From Marispirochaeta sp963667435 (GTDB lineage Bacteria > Spirochaetota > Spirochaetia > JC444 > Marispirochaetaceae): 64,000 nt of DNA. Below are positions 1 to 8,647 of the stretch, in pieces. Both the position numbers and the translations under genes were made by a program. The stretch lies in contig OY763414.1 of assembly GCA_963667435.1 (NCBI GenBank), positions 3,720,001-3,784,000 on the forward strand, in the 5' to 3' direction. The notes beneath the pieces are model-generated. The model did not search any database and was not told the origin of the DNA. It was given only the letters and a program-made list of their open reading frames with translations. Within the stretch, counting starts at the first letter, position 1. Each line of letters opens with the position of its first letter.

Positions 1-1059
1 GAGATTGAGCAGAGTATTTATCATGTCTCCCGTGACGAGAAAATGCGCATGCTTATCGGTATTCTGAAGAAGTTTCAGCCCCCTACGGCCATTATTTTCA
101 GTAACACAAAATTTGCCTCCGTTGAGGTTGCAAAACGACTCTCCCTAAACGGATTTCCCTGTGAGTACATTATGGGAGACATGCCGCAGAAGAAGCGGCT
201 TGCCACTATAAACAAGATTAAGAATGGTGATCTGCGGTTCCTTGTTGCCACCGATGTTGCTGCCAGAGGACTTCATATTAATGATCTCGCTCTGGTTGTT
301 AACTACGATGTGCCGGAAGATCCGGAAAGCTACGTCCATCGGATCGGAAGAACTGCCCGTGCCGGACGGGAAGGCCGGGCGGTAACCCTTGCATGCGAAC
401 GTTTTGTCTACGGTCTTCCTGCCATTGAAAGCTATATAGGAATGAAAATCCCCGTGGCGGAAGTCGAAGAGGGACTTGTCGGCGAAGACCAGAGCGCTGG
501 CATGAATGTTATGCATGACCATTACCTGAAACGAGACCGGGAGAGGGATTCCCGTTCCGGCGGAAGGGGAAGGAATGACCGCCGCGGGGGCAACCGGAAC
601 GACCGGCGCCGTGATTCCCGGCCGCGCAACTCCAGGGACCTTGATAGAAACAGGGAAAAAAGTGGCGGTATTCATGAGAATATTGATTCTGTTACCGGTC
701 GCCAGAGTGCTGCTTCCGGCTATAGAAAGGGTAAACAGGACGGCCCGTCCCGGAACCGTCAGGACCGTTCCGGAGGCAAGCGGAGAGATGCTCAGCATTC
801 CAGCCAGAAAAAGCAGCGCCAGGAAACACCCCAGGGAGCTCCCCGGAACTCCGCGCCCCGGCGCAGCCGCAAGGTTACTCCGGAAATCGCCAGAAAGGGT
901 GATCAGTCGCTGGAGTCAAGGATGGAGTACTATCGACAGAAATACGGTGAAAACTTTACCGCCAGTCCCGATGTGCTGAAGAACGAGAAGAAGCACCCAT
1001 CCAAAGAGTCTCTTTTTAAGAAAATAGGACGCTTGTTCGGCGGGAAGAAGCAAAAGTAA
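1..1059 (+). CDS. DEAD-box ATP-dependent RNA helicase (C-terminal part, 5' end outside window)
   Basis: The reading frame is open from base 1, so this is the 3' 352 codons of a longer gene. It carries the second RecA-like lobe of a DEAD-box helicase. The signs are TAIIFSNTK near residue 30, motif V (VATDVAARGLHI, near residue 82) and motif VI (HRIGRTARAG, near residue 113). After about residue 165 comes a long basic, low-complexity tail rich in Arg, Gly, Asp, Ser and Asn with RGG-like stretches, as in RNA-binding tails of RhlE/CsdA-type enzymes. It probably unwinds structured RNA during ribosome assembly or mRNA decay. The N-terminal lobe (Walker A, DEAD) lies upstream of the window, so the subfamily cannot be fixed. 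It converges on the minus-strand hydantoinase-like gene. Confidence 0.93.
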   Translation, partial: EIEQSIYHVSRDEKMRMLIGILKKFQPPTAIIFSNTKFASVEVAKRLSLNGFPCEYIMGDMPQKKRLATINKIKNGDLRFLVATDVAARGLHINDLALVVNYDVPEDPESYVHRIGRTARAGREGRAVTLACERFVYGLPAIESYIGMKIPVAEVEEGLVGEDQSAGMNVMHDHYLKRDRERDSRSGGRGRNDRRGGNRNDRRRDSRPRNSRDLDRNREKSGGIHENIDSVTGRQSAASGYRKGKQDGPSRNRQDRSGGKRRDAQHSSQKKQRQETPQGAPRNSAPRRSRKVTPEIARKGDQSLESRMEYYRQKYGENFTASPDVLKNEKKHPSKESLFKKIGRLFGGKKQK

Positions 1060-1069
1060 AAAAGGGGCT

Positions 1070-1157
1070 TGCATGCGGTACGCATTGGAACCGCGTGTTG
1101 GCTTCGCCAGCCCCGCTTGTTCCGTTCGCGTTCCTCACTTCGTTGCGGTACGCGAAC
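1070..1157. repeat. GC-rich palindromic intergenic element between convergent genes
   Basis: The 104 bases between the two convergent stop codons are packed with inverted repeats. TTCGCGT at 1125-1131 pairs with ACGCGAA at 1150-1156, and TGGC/GCCA flank a TTC loop at 1099-1109. The decamer TGCGGTACGC occurs twice, at 1074-1083 and 1144-1153. No T-run follows, so a simple intrinsic terminator is not obvious, although the hairpins could end transcription or protect 3' ends from both sides. The dense symmetry resembles REP/BIME-type dispersed elements. I saw no second copy in this window. Confidence 0.45.
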
Positions 1158-1163
1158 TGTGTA

Positions 1164-3926
1164 TCAGAATAAATCCGGGAGGCCTCGGATTTCTGCGTCC
1201 ATGCGGCGTTCAAGGAGAATTATATCTCCCAGAGCGCTGCGGGCTGTTCTATCGACAATCGTTACACTCACAGAATCCTCACTTGTTCCGGCTCTGGAGG
1301 CTTTATCGCGGACGCGGTCTATAAGCACTTTTTCCAGGGTGAATTCTGCTGTTGAAAGGTCGGGGTAGACTGTTTCCGTTTCTCCGTTTATACGGAAGCC
1401 GTTCTCGTCGGGAATAATCGACCCGGAAACGGAGGCGTGTACGGAGGAGGTTATTGCTCCGATGGCATTGGCCACATCTGCGTTCTCCGGAATCAGGGGG
1501 ACGGCTCCGAAGCATGAGGAGATTCCTCCTAAGAGGTATTCAGCGGCAGCGCCCAGACCCACAACAGGGGCACCGGGTGTTACCTGAACTCTCGCTTTCG
1601 CCGTGCCTCCTCCTACAAGAAGTGCTGTGGCCGGGTCATTTAGGGGGATATCCATCAGTTTGGAAACAACTCCGGAAGCAATAAGCTGTTCTGCGGTATC
1701 CCAGACGCCCCGGCTGTACTCTTTTTCGGTTATACCTGCTGCCCGGGCATGTATCTTCAGGCCCAGGGCGGCTGTGTCGGGGTTTCCAAGCTTTAGTCGT
1801 CCTTCTCTATGCAGGATATCCGTGGGTGTCAGGCCTATCCGTTCAAGGCAGCGGACGGAAAACAGCCGGTTGAGTCTCAAAAAGCGCCAGTGTCCAAGCC
1901 CTGCAGCCTCGGCAATATCAAGCATTGACATGGGTCCCGACGCAAGGCAGTCCAGAACCTTTTGTTCGACCCTGTCCGGAGCGAAGGGTAGCTTCTTTCC
2001 GGTACTTCTCAGTATAAGTCCCGCGTCAGTGTCTATACTGAGATCATCGATTCTACCGGCAAGGGCTTCGAGTACCTGGAACTCCTCTCCTGAAAGGCGG
2101 CAGAGGGGTGTGATGCGTTCCGGGCCGACGGAAAGAACACCTCCCCGGTATCTGATAATGCTGTCCCCTCCGATGCCAAGGGTTATCATGTCTACAGCCT
2201 GAACATGGGTCCTGTGGTTGCCGATTATTGCACCGTCAGGATCGGGTTCAACCCTTCCGGCGTATATGCAGCCGATATCCGAGGTTGTTCCTCCCACATC
2301 AATTATGGTTGCTTCCGGAAGACCGGTAAGATATCCCGCTCCTGCAATACTGGCAGCAGGTCCGGAAAGCGCCGTCTCTATGGGGTGTTCCATTGCAAAG
2401 GATGAGTTCATCAGGAATCCGTCTCCCCGGACAAAGAGAACCGGAGCTTTTATTCCCAGATCGTTCAGGCAGGCTTCGGCGGCATGAAAAAAGGTTTCCA
2501 GATGGGGAATGATACCGGCATTAAGGACCGCTGTTGCAGCCCGCACGGTAAAATCAAGCTGTCCGGACAGCTCATGGCCTGCACATACCATAAGACCTGT
2601 TTCCCGGTGAAGCAGGGAAGCTATGTGCTTTTCGTGCAGCGGATTTACGGAACCTCCGTAGCCGGATACTGCAAATGCCTGCACTCCGTGGGTCCTGATC
2701 ATCTCCGCTGCTGCAGCACGAATCTCCTCATCGTCCGGTTCTTCTATTACTTCTCCGCTGATATTAATCCTGCCCCGAATAATCTTCTGCGGCCGGTGAT
2801 CTATTTCTCTGGGTATACTTCCTGTTAGGGGCATCAGCAGTAGTCCCACCTCCTGCCGGTTGTTCTCAACAATGGCATTGGTAGCAAGTGTTGTAGATAC
2901 GGATACAATTTCGGTTTTGCATATATCTTTCTCTGGAATCTGTTCCAGGGCGGATCGGATTCCTTCAGTATAGTTCCACGGCGTGGTAAGCGCCTTCGCC
3001 TTGAACTCTACCTTATTTTCCTTGAAATCAAATAGGATAGCATCGGTGTAGGTTCCTCCGGCATCAATTCCCAGTCCGTACCTGCGACTTGAATGGGTTT
3101 TTCCACTTTTTCCCGGAACGGTATACTCCCTGGGAACTTCGGAGTAGCTTTTACTGCGGTCTTCCGGAGGCGCCGCCTGCATTTTCTTACTCGCCGGGTC
3201 GTAGTAGCTTATCTGGCCGGGGGGGACAATCAGAATCTCTTCGTCGCTTTCTGTGGCTTCCAGAGCTTTCTCCAGTAAACGGCTTGATCCCTGAATGGTT
3301 TCTGTTCGCCAGCCGAACTCTCTGCCCATGGCATCCACATGACTGCTGTATTTTTTCCTGTCTCCGGTGCCGGTATCTATAAATACGGCTCTTTGATAGT
3401 TTTTCTTCCATGAGTGGGTAACCTCAAGGATAGCATCGGTGTTCTCTTCACCATAGCGCTTGACAAGTTCCTCCCGGGGAGTATCGGAGATATCAAGGCG
3501 TATAGCATTACGGGTTTTATCCGTTCCTTTTCTGCCGGTCTTTATGCCTTCTTTACCTTTGGGTTGTACCTGTTCCTCATACCAGCCTGCGGAGATGTAG
3601 TAGGTGCCGGGAGTTTTGCGGAATTCCCGGGCGTAGGCACCGTCGGAACCGAGAAAAAGTGAAATGCAGTCGTGTACCCGGGGAATAATCAGTGGGATTT
3701 TTCCGGACCGGAGCCCGGCGGTACCACTGCCGCAGATCCCATAGAGAAGTACGATACGGTCCGCATCGATTTCCGCATTAACAGCTTCCTGCAGACGGCT
3801 GCGCAGGAGATTCGGTTCACTGTGCAGTCCTCCTTCAAGATAGGTAACCTTGAGCGAGGGCATGCGGGATAGAAGGGGTTTCAGGTCGGTTCTGAAAACA
3901 CCACAGGCAATAACAGAGATACTCAT
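1164..3926 (-). CDS. DUF1638 domain fused to hydantoinase/oxoprolinase-family ASKHA protein
   Basis: This 920-residue protein has two parts. Residues 1 to about 250 resemble DUF1638, with IVLLYGICGSGTAGL near residue 60 and a conserved HDCISLFLGS stretch. From about residue 285 (YGLGIDAGGTYTDAILFDF) it is a hydantoinase/oxoprolinase-type protein with an ASKHA phosphate-1 loop (DAGGTYTD), a second nucleotide motif (IIDVGGTTSDIG) and a late glycine-rich segment (LLVGGGTAKARV). DUF1638 genes are often found near corrinoid methyltransferases, and ATP-dependent relatives of this fold activate corrinoid proteins or hydrolyse cyclic amides. No methyltransferase or corrinoid protein is visible nearby, so substrate and reaction remain unknown. 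The M29 peptidase gene lies 70 bases upstream on the same strand. Confidence 0.8.
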   Translation of the reverse strand: MSISVIACGVFRTDLKPLLSRMPSLKVTYLEGGLHSEPNLLRSRLQEAVNAEIDADRIVLLYGICGSGTAGLRSGKIPLIIPRVHDCISLFLGSDGAYAREFRKTPGTYYISAGWYEEQVQPKGKEGIKTGRKGTDKTRNAIRLDISDTPREELVKRYGEENTDAILEVTHSWKKNYQRAVFIDTGTGDRKKYSSHVDAMGREFGWRTETIQGSSRLLEKALEATESDEEILIVPPGQISYYDPASKKMQAAPPEDRSKSYSEVPREYTVPGKSGKTHSSRRYGLGIDAGGTYTDAILFDFKENKVEFKAKALTTPWNYTEGIRSALEQIPEKDICKTEIVSVSTTLATNAIVENNRQEVGLLLMPLTGSIPREIDHRPQKIIRGRINISGEVIEEPDDEEIRAAAAEMIRTHGVQAFAVSGYGGSVNPLHEKHIASLLHRETGLMVCAGHELSGQLDFTVRAATAVLNAGIIPHLETFFHAAEACLNDLGIKAPVLFVRGDGFLMNSSFAMEHPIETALSGPAASIAGAGYLTGLPEATIIDVGGTTSDIGCIYAGRVEPDPDGAIIGNHRTHVQAVDMITLGIGGDSIIRYRGGVLSVGPERITPLCRLSGEEFQVLEALAGRIDDLSIDTDAGLILRSTGKKLPFAPDRVEQKVLDCLASGPMSMLDIAEAAGLGHWRFLRLNRLFSVRCLERIGLTPTDILHREGRLKLGNPDTAALGLKIHARAAGITEKEYSRGVWDTAEQLIASGVVSKLMDIPLNDPATALLVGGGTAKARVQVTPGAPVVGLGAAAEYLLGGISSCFGAVPLIPENADVANAIGAITSSVHASVSGSIIPDENGFRINGETETVYPDLSTAEFTLEKVLIDRVRDKASRAGTSEDSVSVTIVDRTARSALGDIILLERRMDAEIRGLPDLF

Positions 3927-3996
3927 GGGTTTGATTGTACCTCGATATTGAAACTGTCTGCTGTGATAAAAATGCGGAAAATTGTTATTTTCCGGA

Positions 3997-5121
3997 CTAT
4001 TTTTCCAGCAGGTGTTCCGGATTAAGGCCTTCGAAGGCGGGATCGATAAAAATCCCGTCCCGCCGGATTACTCTTCCATCAAGCTCTATGGTTCCACCGC
4101 CTTGCTCCGGACGCTGGATAGATACAAGATCCCAGTGGAGGGCGCTGCGGTTGCCGTTGTCCGCCTCGGTATAGGCATTCCCCGGTGTAAAATGGAATGA
4201 TCCGGCAATTTTTTCATCAAACAGAGTTTCATCCATTGGTTCCAGTATCAGTGGATTACAGCCCAGAGCAAACTCTCCTATGTATCTGGCGCCTTCATCC
4301 ATGTCGAAGATTGCATTGATTTTATCCGTATTATCCGCAGAGGCTTCAACTATTTTTCCCTTTGAGAAGGTAAGTTTTACATCCTTGAATGTGTGGCCGA
4401 ACTGTGTGGACGGGGTATTATAGCTTATGGTTCCCTCGACACTATCCCTTACCGGGGCCGTGAACACTTCTCCGTCAGGGATATTCCGTTCCCCGTAGCA
4501 AGGAATAACGGGAATATCCTTTATGGAGAAACTCAAATCTGTGCCGGGACCGAGTAAATGCACTTCACTGGCCTGCTCCAGAGCTTTTTTTGCAGGCTCC
4601 ATGGCCTTCTGCATTTTTGCATAATCCACACCGGTGGTAACGGAAAAGAAGAATTGTTCAAATGCCCTGGTTGATAGACCGGACATGGCTGCCATTCCGG
4701 GGGTAGGATAGCGGAGTACAACCCATTTTGTATCAGGTACCCGGACCTGCATATGCACCGGCTGGGCCAGATATTTACTGTAGATACGGTTGAGTTCGTC
4801 ATCTATATCGGCAGTCTCTTTTGGATTCTCGTAGCCCCGGATGCCGATGAAGGCATCCATCATTTTCATTCGAAATGCCTCTGCTTCAGCTGCAACCTTA
4901 AGGCTTTCCCTGGTGGCACCTTTCAGTATAGTCCTGTGAATCTTTTCTGTACGGTTGTCCACAAGCGGGTATGCTCCTGCCTTGTAAACTGCTTCAATGA
5001 GTGCTTCCAGCATCTCCTCCGGTATGTCGTGGCTTTGTATCAGACATTTTTCACCAGGTTGAAGTTGTATGGAGTGGCGAACAAGCAGTTCTGCCAGTTT
5101 TTCCTGCTGGGGATGGATCAT
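3997..5121 (-). CDS. M29-family aminopeptidase (AmpS/PepS-like)
   Basis: The 374-residue protein matches thermophilic-type M29 metallo-aminopeptidases along its length. It opens with the family-like QEKLAELLVRHSIQLQPGE. The C-terminal half holds candidate metal-site segments: IPDGEVFTAPV near residue 240, EFALGCNP near 285, and the HFTPGNAY and HWDL histidines near 315 and 333. It would remove N-terminal amino acids from peptides in the cytosol using two metal ions. Length is near the family norm of 370-410. The ATG start is preceded by an AGGAG-like site on the minus strand. It is divergent from the HMA gene, so the 108-base gap holds both promoters, and it may be co-transcribed with the downstream hydantoinase-like gene. 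Confidence 0.88.
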   Translation of the reverse strand: MIHPQQEKLAELLVRHSIQLQPGEKCLIQSHDIPEEMLEALIEAVYKAGAYPLVDNRTEKIHRTILKGATRESLKVAAEAEAFRMKMMDAFIGIRGYENPKETADIDDELNRIYSKYLAQPVHMQVRVPDTKWVVLRYPTPGMAAMSGLSTRAFEQFFFSVTTGVDYAKMQKAMEPAKKALEQASEVHLLGPGTDLSFSIKDIPVIPCYGERNIPDGEVFTAPVRDSVEGTISYNTPSTQFGHTFKDVKLTFSKGKIVEASADNTDKINAIFDMDEGARYIGEFALGCNPLILEPMDETLFDEKIAGSFHFTPGNAYTEADNGNRSALHWDLVSIQRPEQGGGTIELDGRVIRRDGIFIDPAFEGLNPEHLLEK

Positions 5122-5229
5122 CTGTTACTCCTTAAAAAGATTCTGTTAATACTATACTAAAAATCTTTCTCTCCATGTAGTGATGATTTTCAGTTTTGAT
5201 TTTGAGTTATATATTAGTATTTTAGTCAT

Positions 5230-5493
5230 ATGAAGTCAGATCTTGAACAGACCAACAGAAAAGAAGCACGTCTTACCCTTGAAGGTGCCAAATGCACCTC
5301 ATGCGTCTATACAATTGAACATGCCGGCCGTAAGGTGCAGGGTGTCGGGGATGTCGCCGTGGATGTAAACAAGGGTGAAATATCCGTCCTGTACGGCGGC
5401 AATGCCGGATCCCTTGAGCGAATAAAAGAGATTGTCCACCGTCTGGGATATTCCGCCGAGATTCAGTGGGATTCAGTTAAAGACGCTGTATAA
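5230..5493 (+). CDS. small heavy-metal-associated (HMA) domain protein
   Basis: This 87-residue protein is essentially one HMA domain. Its metal-binding loop is GAKCTSC, with Cys22 and Cys25. The rest fits the ferredoxin-like beta-alpha-beta-beta-alpha-beta fold, ending in the typical IVHRLGYSAEI. Such proteins bind Cu(I) or another soft metal and act as chaperones or as the N-terminal domain of P-type ATPases; no ATPase is visible here. No Shine-Dalgarno sequence precedes the ATG (bases just before it read TTTTAGTCAT), so translation may be leaderless or weak. A two-component system with a Met/His-rich sensor follows 72 bases later on the same strand, which suggests metal-related function, though that link is inferred from position. 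Confidence 0.85.
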   Translation: MKSDLEQTNRKEARLTLEGAKCTSCVYTIEHAGRKVQGVGDVAVDVNKGEISVLYGGNAGSLERIKEIVHRLGYSAEIQWDSVKDAV

Positions 5494-5565
5494 GCGATTC
5501 CTCTTCATACTTTTTTCATTCTTCCGGTGTATACTTGAACACGGCTGAAACAGCAGGAGGTGAAT

Positions 5566-6279
5566 GTGGCCGGAAGTGCACGCATACTTGTAGCAGAGGA
5601 TGAAAAGAGACTCAACGGAATGGTCCGGGATTATCTTGAATCTCTGGGCTATGATGTTGTACAGGCCTTCGATGGTGTTGAAGCCATGAAACTTTTTCAC
5701 CGGGAAAAACCTGACATGGCCCTGGTGGACGTTATGATGCCCCTTATGGACGGTATCGATGTCACCCGGAGAATACGGGAGATCTCAACAATCCCCCTTA
5801 TTATACTCACCGCAAAGGCGGAGGAGCAGGATAAACTTCTGGGACTGGATACCGGTGCAGACGATTATATGACAAAGCCCTTCAGCATGAAGGAATTAGC
5901 AGCCCGTATCCGTGCACAGCTGCGCCGGGTAAACATGGCAGGTGAGGAGAGCGGTGAAGAGGCTCTGAAGGTGGAATATGGAGGCATAATTCTCGATTCT
6001 TCCTCCCGCAGGGTCGAGGTTGATGGACGGCGGGTAAATCTAACCTCTCTTCAGTTTGATCTCCTGAAAGGAATGATGCTCTCCCCGGGCAGGGTCTATA
6101 CACGCATGGATATCCTTAATCTCGTTCAGAATGACCTCTACGACGGTTATGAACGCACCGTGGATGTTCATATAAAAAACCTGCGCAAGATTATTGAGAT
6201 CGATCCGAAGCATCCCAGATATCTGCAGACTGTCTGGGGGGTTGGTTACAAACTTGAACTGCTGGAAGGCGGAGAGTGA
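5566..6279 (+). CDS. OmpR/PhoB-family response regulator
   Basis: The protein has an N-terminal receiver domain (ILVAEDEKRLNGMVRDYLE; phosphoacceptor Asp in ALVDVMMP near residue 54; Lys in DYMTKPF near 103). A C-terminal winged helix follows, with LTSLQFDLLKGMM and ERTVDVHIKNLRKII. About 237 residues is normal for the family. I chose the GTG at 5566 because AGGAGG at 5555-5560 lies five bases upstream. An in-frame GTG at 5560 overlaps that site and is unlikely. The gene overlaps the sensor kinase by four bases, so the two are translationally coupled. It should bind direct repeats and activate transcription when phosphorylated by that kinase. Targets may include the upstream HMA gene. Confidence 0.93.
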   Translation: MAGSARILVAEDEKRLNGMVRDYLESLGYDVVQAFDGVEAMKLFHREKPDMALVDVMMPLMDGIDVTRRIREISTIPLIILTAKAEEQDKLLGLDTGADDYMTKPFSMKELAARIRAQLRRVNMAGEESGEEALKVEYGGIILDSSSRRVEVDGRRVNLTSLQFDLLKGMMLSPGRVYTRMDILNLVQNDLYDGYERTVDVHIKNLRKIIEIDPKHPRYLQTVWGVGYKLELLEGGE

Positions 6280-7697
6280 AGCACCGCCTTTTTATTACCT
6301 TCATCGGTGCGTTTACTCTGATAATTCTCCTGGGAGCGGTAGTGAATATTGCTTTTGTGGCAGTTTCCTCCCGCCGTGCCTACACCCGCATGGTCCGCTC
6401 GGAAGACCGTCTGCAGGCGGAACGAACTGCCCTGCTGGCGGAGGAGTACTGTACTGAATACGGCTCCCTTGAAGGGCTGGGTGAAGTTTTCGCCATGTCT
6501 CCGGCATTCAGTCGCTTCAGAAGCAGCCGGCATATGGGTGATCATATGATGGGTCCTCCTGATATGGGCCCCTTTTCGCCGCCCGTTCTCATTCTTTCCG
6601 CCGACGGAACTCCCGTTGCGGATCCCGGCGGCGTACTCAACGGGCGCCGTATTGATGATATTGATCTTTCTGCGGGTGTACCCATTAAGATGGACGGCAC
6701 CACCGTGGGCTGGGTCTTCTCCGGAAGCATGCTAGGCTCCGCGCTTGAAGCTCAGGACCACGAGTTTCTTCGGCTTGTGTGGCATTCAGCCCTGATATCC
6801 TCGATTCTTTCCGGAATTGTTGCCATAGCTCTTGGAGGTATTCTTTTTCGCAGTATTGCCGGCCCGGTTGAAGCTCTGGCCACTGCCTCCCGGACGATTG
6901 CCGAAGGGGATCTGTCTGCCCGGGTAGCGATTCAGCGCAGTGATGAATTGGGAGAACTAATTCAGCAGTTTAACGGAATGGCCAGGTCTCTGGAGAGCTC
7001 CGAGGAGTGGAAACGGAGAATTATCAGTGATTCCGCCCATGAACTTCGTACCCCGGTAGCCCTGATACAGGGTGAACTGGAGATGATCCTGGAAGGGGTG
7101 TATCACGCCGACCGGGAGCGGATTGAAAGCCTTTACCGTGAAACGGAACTTCTGGCCCGTCTTATCCGTGAACTGGGGGAGCTCGCCGCTGCGGAAGGGG
7201 GCAGGATGGAGCTTCATGTTGAGGAGTGCTCTCTTGAGATGATTGTTCAGGAGGCTGCCGGTCTCTACCAGGGCGAGGCCGACAGGAAAGGTGTCGCTAT
7301 CCGGCATGATGAGTGCAGCGGCAGCGTGTACGGAGACTCACAGAAACTGATCCAGGTGATACGCAACATCACGGGAAATGCCCTGAAGGCTGTCTTCCAG
7401 GGCGGGCGTATTGATATATATACTCTTCCCGGGGAGGAGGGAACAGGTCTCCGGCTCTGTATTGATGATTCAGGGCCTGGAATTCCAGAAGAGCTGCGTG
7501 AGAAGGTTTTTCAGCGCTTTTTCAGGATTGACTCTTCCCGGTCCAGGAAGTCCGGCGGTGTCGGTCTTGGCCTGGCTATTTCCCGGCAGATAATCCAGCT
7601 TCACAACGGTACTATCTCTGTGGACCGGGGTCGTAACGGCGGCGCCAGGTTTATTCTTGAGTTTCCTCAGCAAAAAACCTCCCTGCCCTTGACTTGA
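6276..7697 (+). CDS. membrane sensor histidine kinase with Met/His-rich sensor region
   Basis: This is a 473-residue classical kinase. The first transmembrane helix is at about 7-30, with an extracytoplasmic region at about 31-162. The second helix is at about 165-190, then HAMP, then HisKA with phosphoacceptor His in SDSAHELRTPVA near 253. The HATPase domain carries an N-box-like NITGNALKAV, DSGPGIP and GVGLGLAIS. The sensor region includes a short cluster with His86, Met87, His90, Met91, Met92 and Met97 between Gly and Pro residues, the type of side chains used for copper or silver binding. With the HMA protein upstream, metal sensing is a reasonable inference but is not proven. The start is GTG, overlapping the regulator's stop by four bases. 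Confidence 0.93.
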   Translation: MKHRLFITFIGAFTLIILLGAVVNIAFVAVSSRRAYTRMVRSEDRLQAERTALLAEEYCTEYGSLEGLGEVFAMSPAFSRFRSSRHMGDHMMGPPDMGPFSPPVLILSADGTPVADPGGVLNGRRIDDIDLSAGVPIKMDGTTVGWVFSGSMLGSALEAQDHEFLRLVWHSALISSILSGIVAIALGGILFRSIAGPVEALATASRTIAEGDLSARVAIQRSDELGELIQQFNGMARSLESSEEWKRRIISDSAHELRTPVALIQGELEMILEGVYHADRERIESLYRETELLARLIRELGELAAAEGGRMELHVEECSLEMIVQEAAGLYQGEADRKGVAIRHDECSGSVYGDSQKLIQVIRNITGNALKAVFQGGRIDIYTLPGEEGTGLRLCIDDSGPGIPEELREKVFQRFFRIDSSRSRKSGGVGLGLAISRQIIQLHNGTISVDRGRNGGARFILEFPQQKTSLPLT

Positions 7698-7725
7698 GGG
7701 TCGTTCTCGGGAATATTTCAAACGT

Positions 7726-8121
7726 ATGTTCAGAACCTCTCTTAAACTTGGCGACTGGCTGCTTCTCATGTTTTCCATAGCGGTGGTAACGTTCCTGGTT
7801 ATTCAGAGTTTCGGTGCTACCGGATCCGCGGCGGTTGTACGTATTGAAGGCAGTGACTCAAGCTATGTGTATCCATTGAATGCCGAGGTGGAACTTGATG
7901 TTCCGGGTCCGCTTGGAAGTACCCACGTACATATCCATGACAACGAGGTCTGGATAAGCGATTCACCATGTACGGAAAAAATATGTATTGCTGCAGGCAA
8001 GATTTACCGCCGGGGTGATTTTATCGCCTGTCTGCCCAACCGGGTTCTTGTTCAGGTAGAGGGGGGCGACAGGGCGAACAGTTCTGAAGAGAATGGAGAG
8101 ATAGATGTCCTTGCATACTGA
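7726..8121 (+). CDS. NusG domain II-containing membrane-anchored protein
   Basis: The 131-residue protein has one N-terminal membrane helix (about residues 8-29) followed by a compact beta-rich domain with conserved CTEKICIAAGKI and RGDFIACLPNRVLV segments. This pattern is typical of the NusG_II family, which is unrelated in role to the transcription factor NusG. Two cysteines lie six positions apart (SPCTEKICI). Such genes are repeatedly found beside Gx transporters, FMN-binding proteins and polyprenyl synthases in spirochaetes and Firmicutes. The exact function is unknown; membrane redox or flavin-related transport has been suggested by context. The gene overlaps the next one by 17 bases. 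Confidence 0.8.
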   Translation: MFRTSLKLGDWLLLMFSIAVVTFLVIQSFGATGSAAVVRIEGSDSSYVYPLNAEVELDVPGPLGSTHVHIHDNEVWISDSPCTEKICIAAGKIYRRGDFIACLPNRVLVQVEGGDRANSSEENGEIDVLAY

Positions 8122-8647
8122 TCTGCATAGAAAACGAATAGATCTGGTTGCCTTTTTAGGAGCTCTTTGCCTCTTTCTCTCTACTGTGGAGTATCTTTTT
8201 CCAAAGCCGATTCCCTTTATGCGCCTGGGACTGGCGAATCTGCCTATTATTATCTCATTGCGCATTCTACCATTACCCTATCTTATGCTGTTGACCCTGG
8301 TGAAGGTTCTGGGCCAGGGGCTGGTTAACGGTACCCTTGTCTCCTATGTTTTTCTCTTCAGCCTCACCGGCTCCTACTCAAGCAGCCTTGTAATGTACGC
8401 CGTTTCTAGGCTTCCCACCCGCATTATTTCAGAAGTGGGAATAAGCCTTGCCGGGGCACTTACCAGCAATACCGTTCAGGTTTTGCTTTCCATCTATTTC
8501 ATCTTCGGGAAGAACTCCGGTGTAATAGCTCCACTTTTTCTGAGTATGGGTACCGCCAGTGGGCTGGTGATCGGTCTTATAGCATCGGGTTTTGTTCACC
8601 GTTCCCGCTGGCATCAGGGCATAAGGAGTAGGTATGCCGGCATCTGA
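8105..8647 (+). CDS. Gx transporter family integral membrane protein (heptaprenyl diphosphate synthase component I-like)
   Basis: A 180-residue hydrophobic protein with five or six membrane helices and the family-characteristic LFPKPIPFMRLGLANLPIIISL segment near residue 38 (an RLGLAN motif). Databases name this family heptaprenyl diphosphate synthase component I or Gx transporter; it resembles ECF-transporter substrate-binding subunits. It would sit in the inner membrane, and the substrate is unknown. Its start lies inside the NusG-II gene and its end overlaps the next gene by 14 bases, so the three proteins are translated as a unit. GAGAG precedes the ATG. Confidence 0.82.
   Translation: MSLHTDLHRKRIDLVAFLGALCLFLSTVEYLFPKPIPFMRLGLANLPIIISLRILPLPYLMLLTLVKVLGQGLVNGTLVSYVFLFSLTGSYSSSLVMYAVSRLPTRIISEVGISLAGALTSNTVQVLLSIYFIFGKNSGVIAPLFLSMGTASGLVIGLIASGFVHRSRWHQGIRSRYAGI

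Noticed and set aside
145..798. 217-codon minus-strand frame inside the helicase gene
   Set aside because: It is a shadow of the helicase frame, which has clear motifs; the minus-strand product is low complexity with no family.
1016..1213. 65-codon minus-strand frame across the intergenic palindromic element
   Set aside because: It is produced by the repeat sequence, overlaps both flanking genes and has no family.
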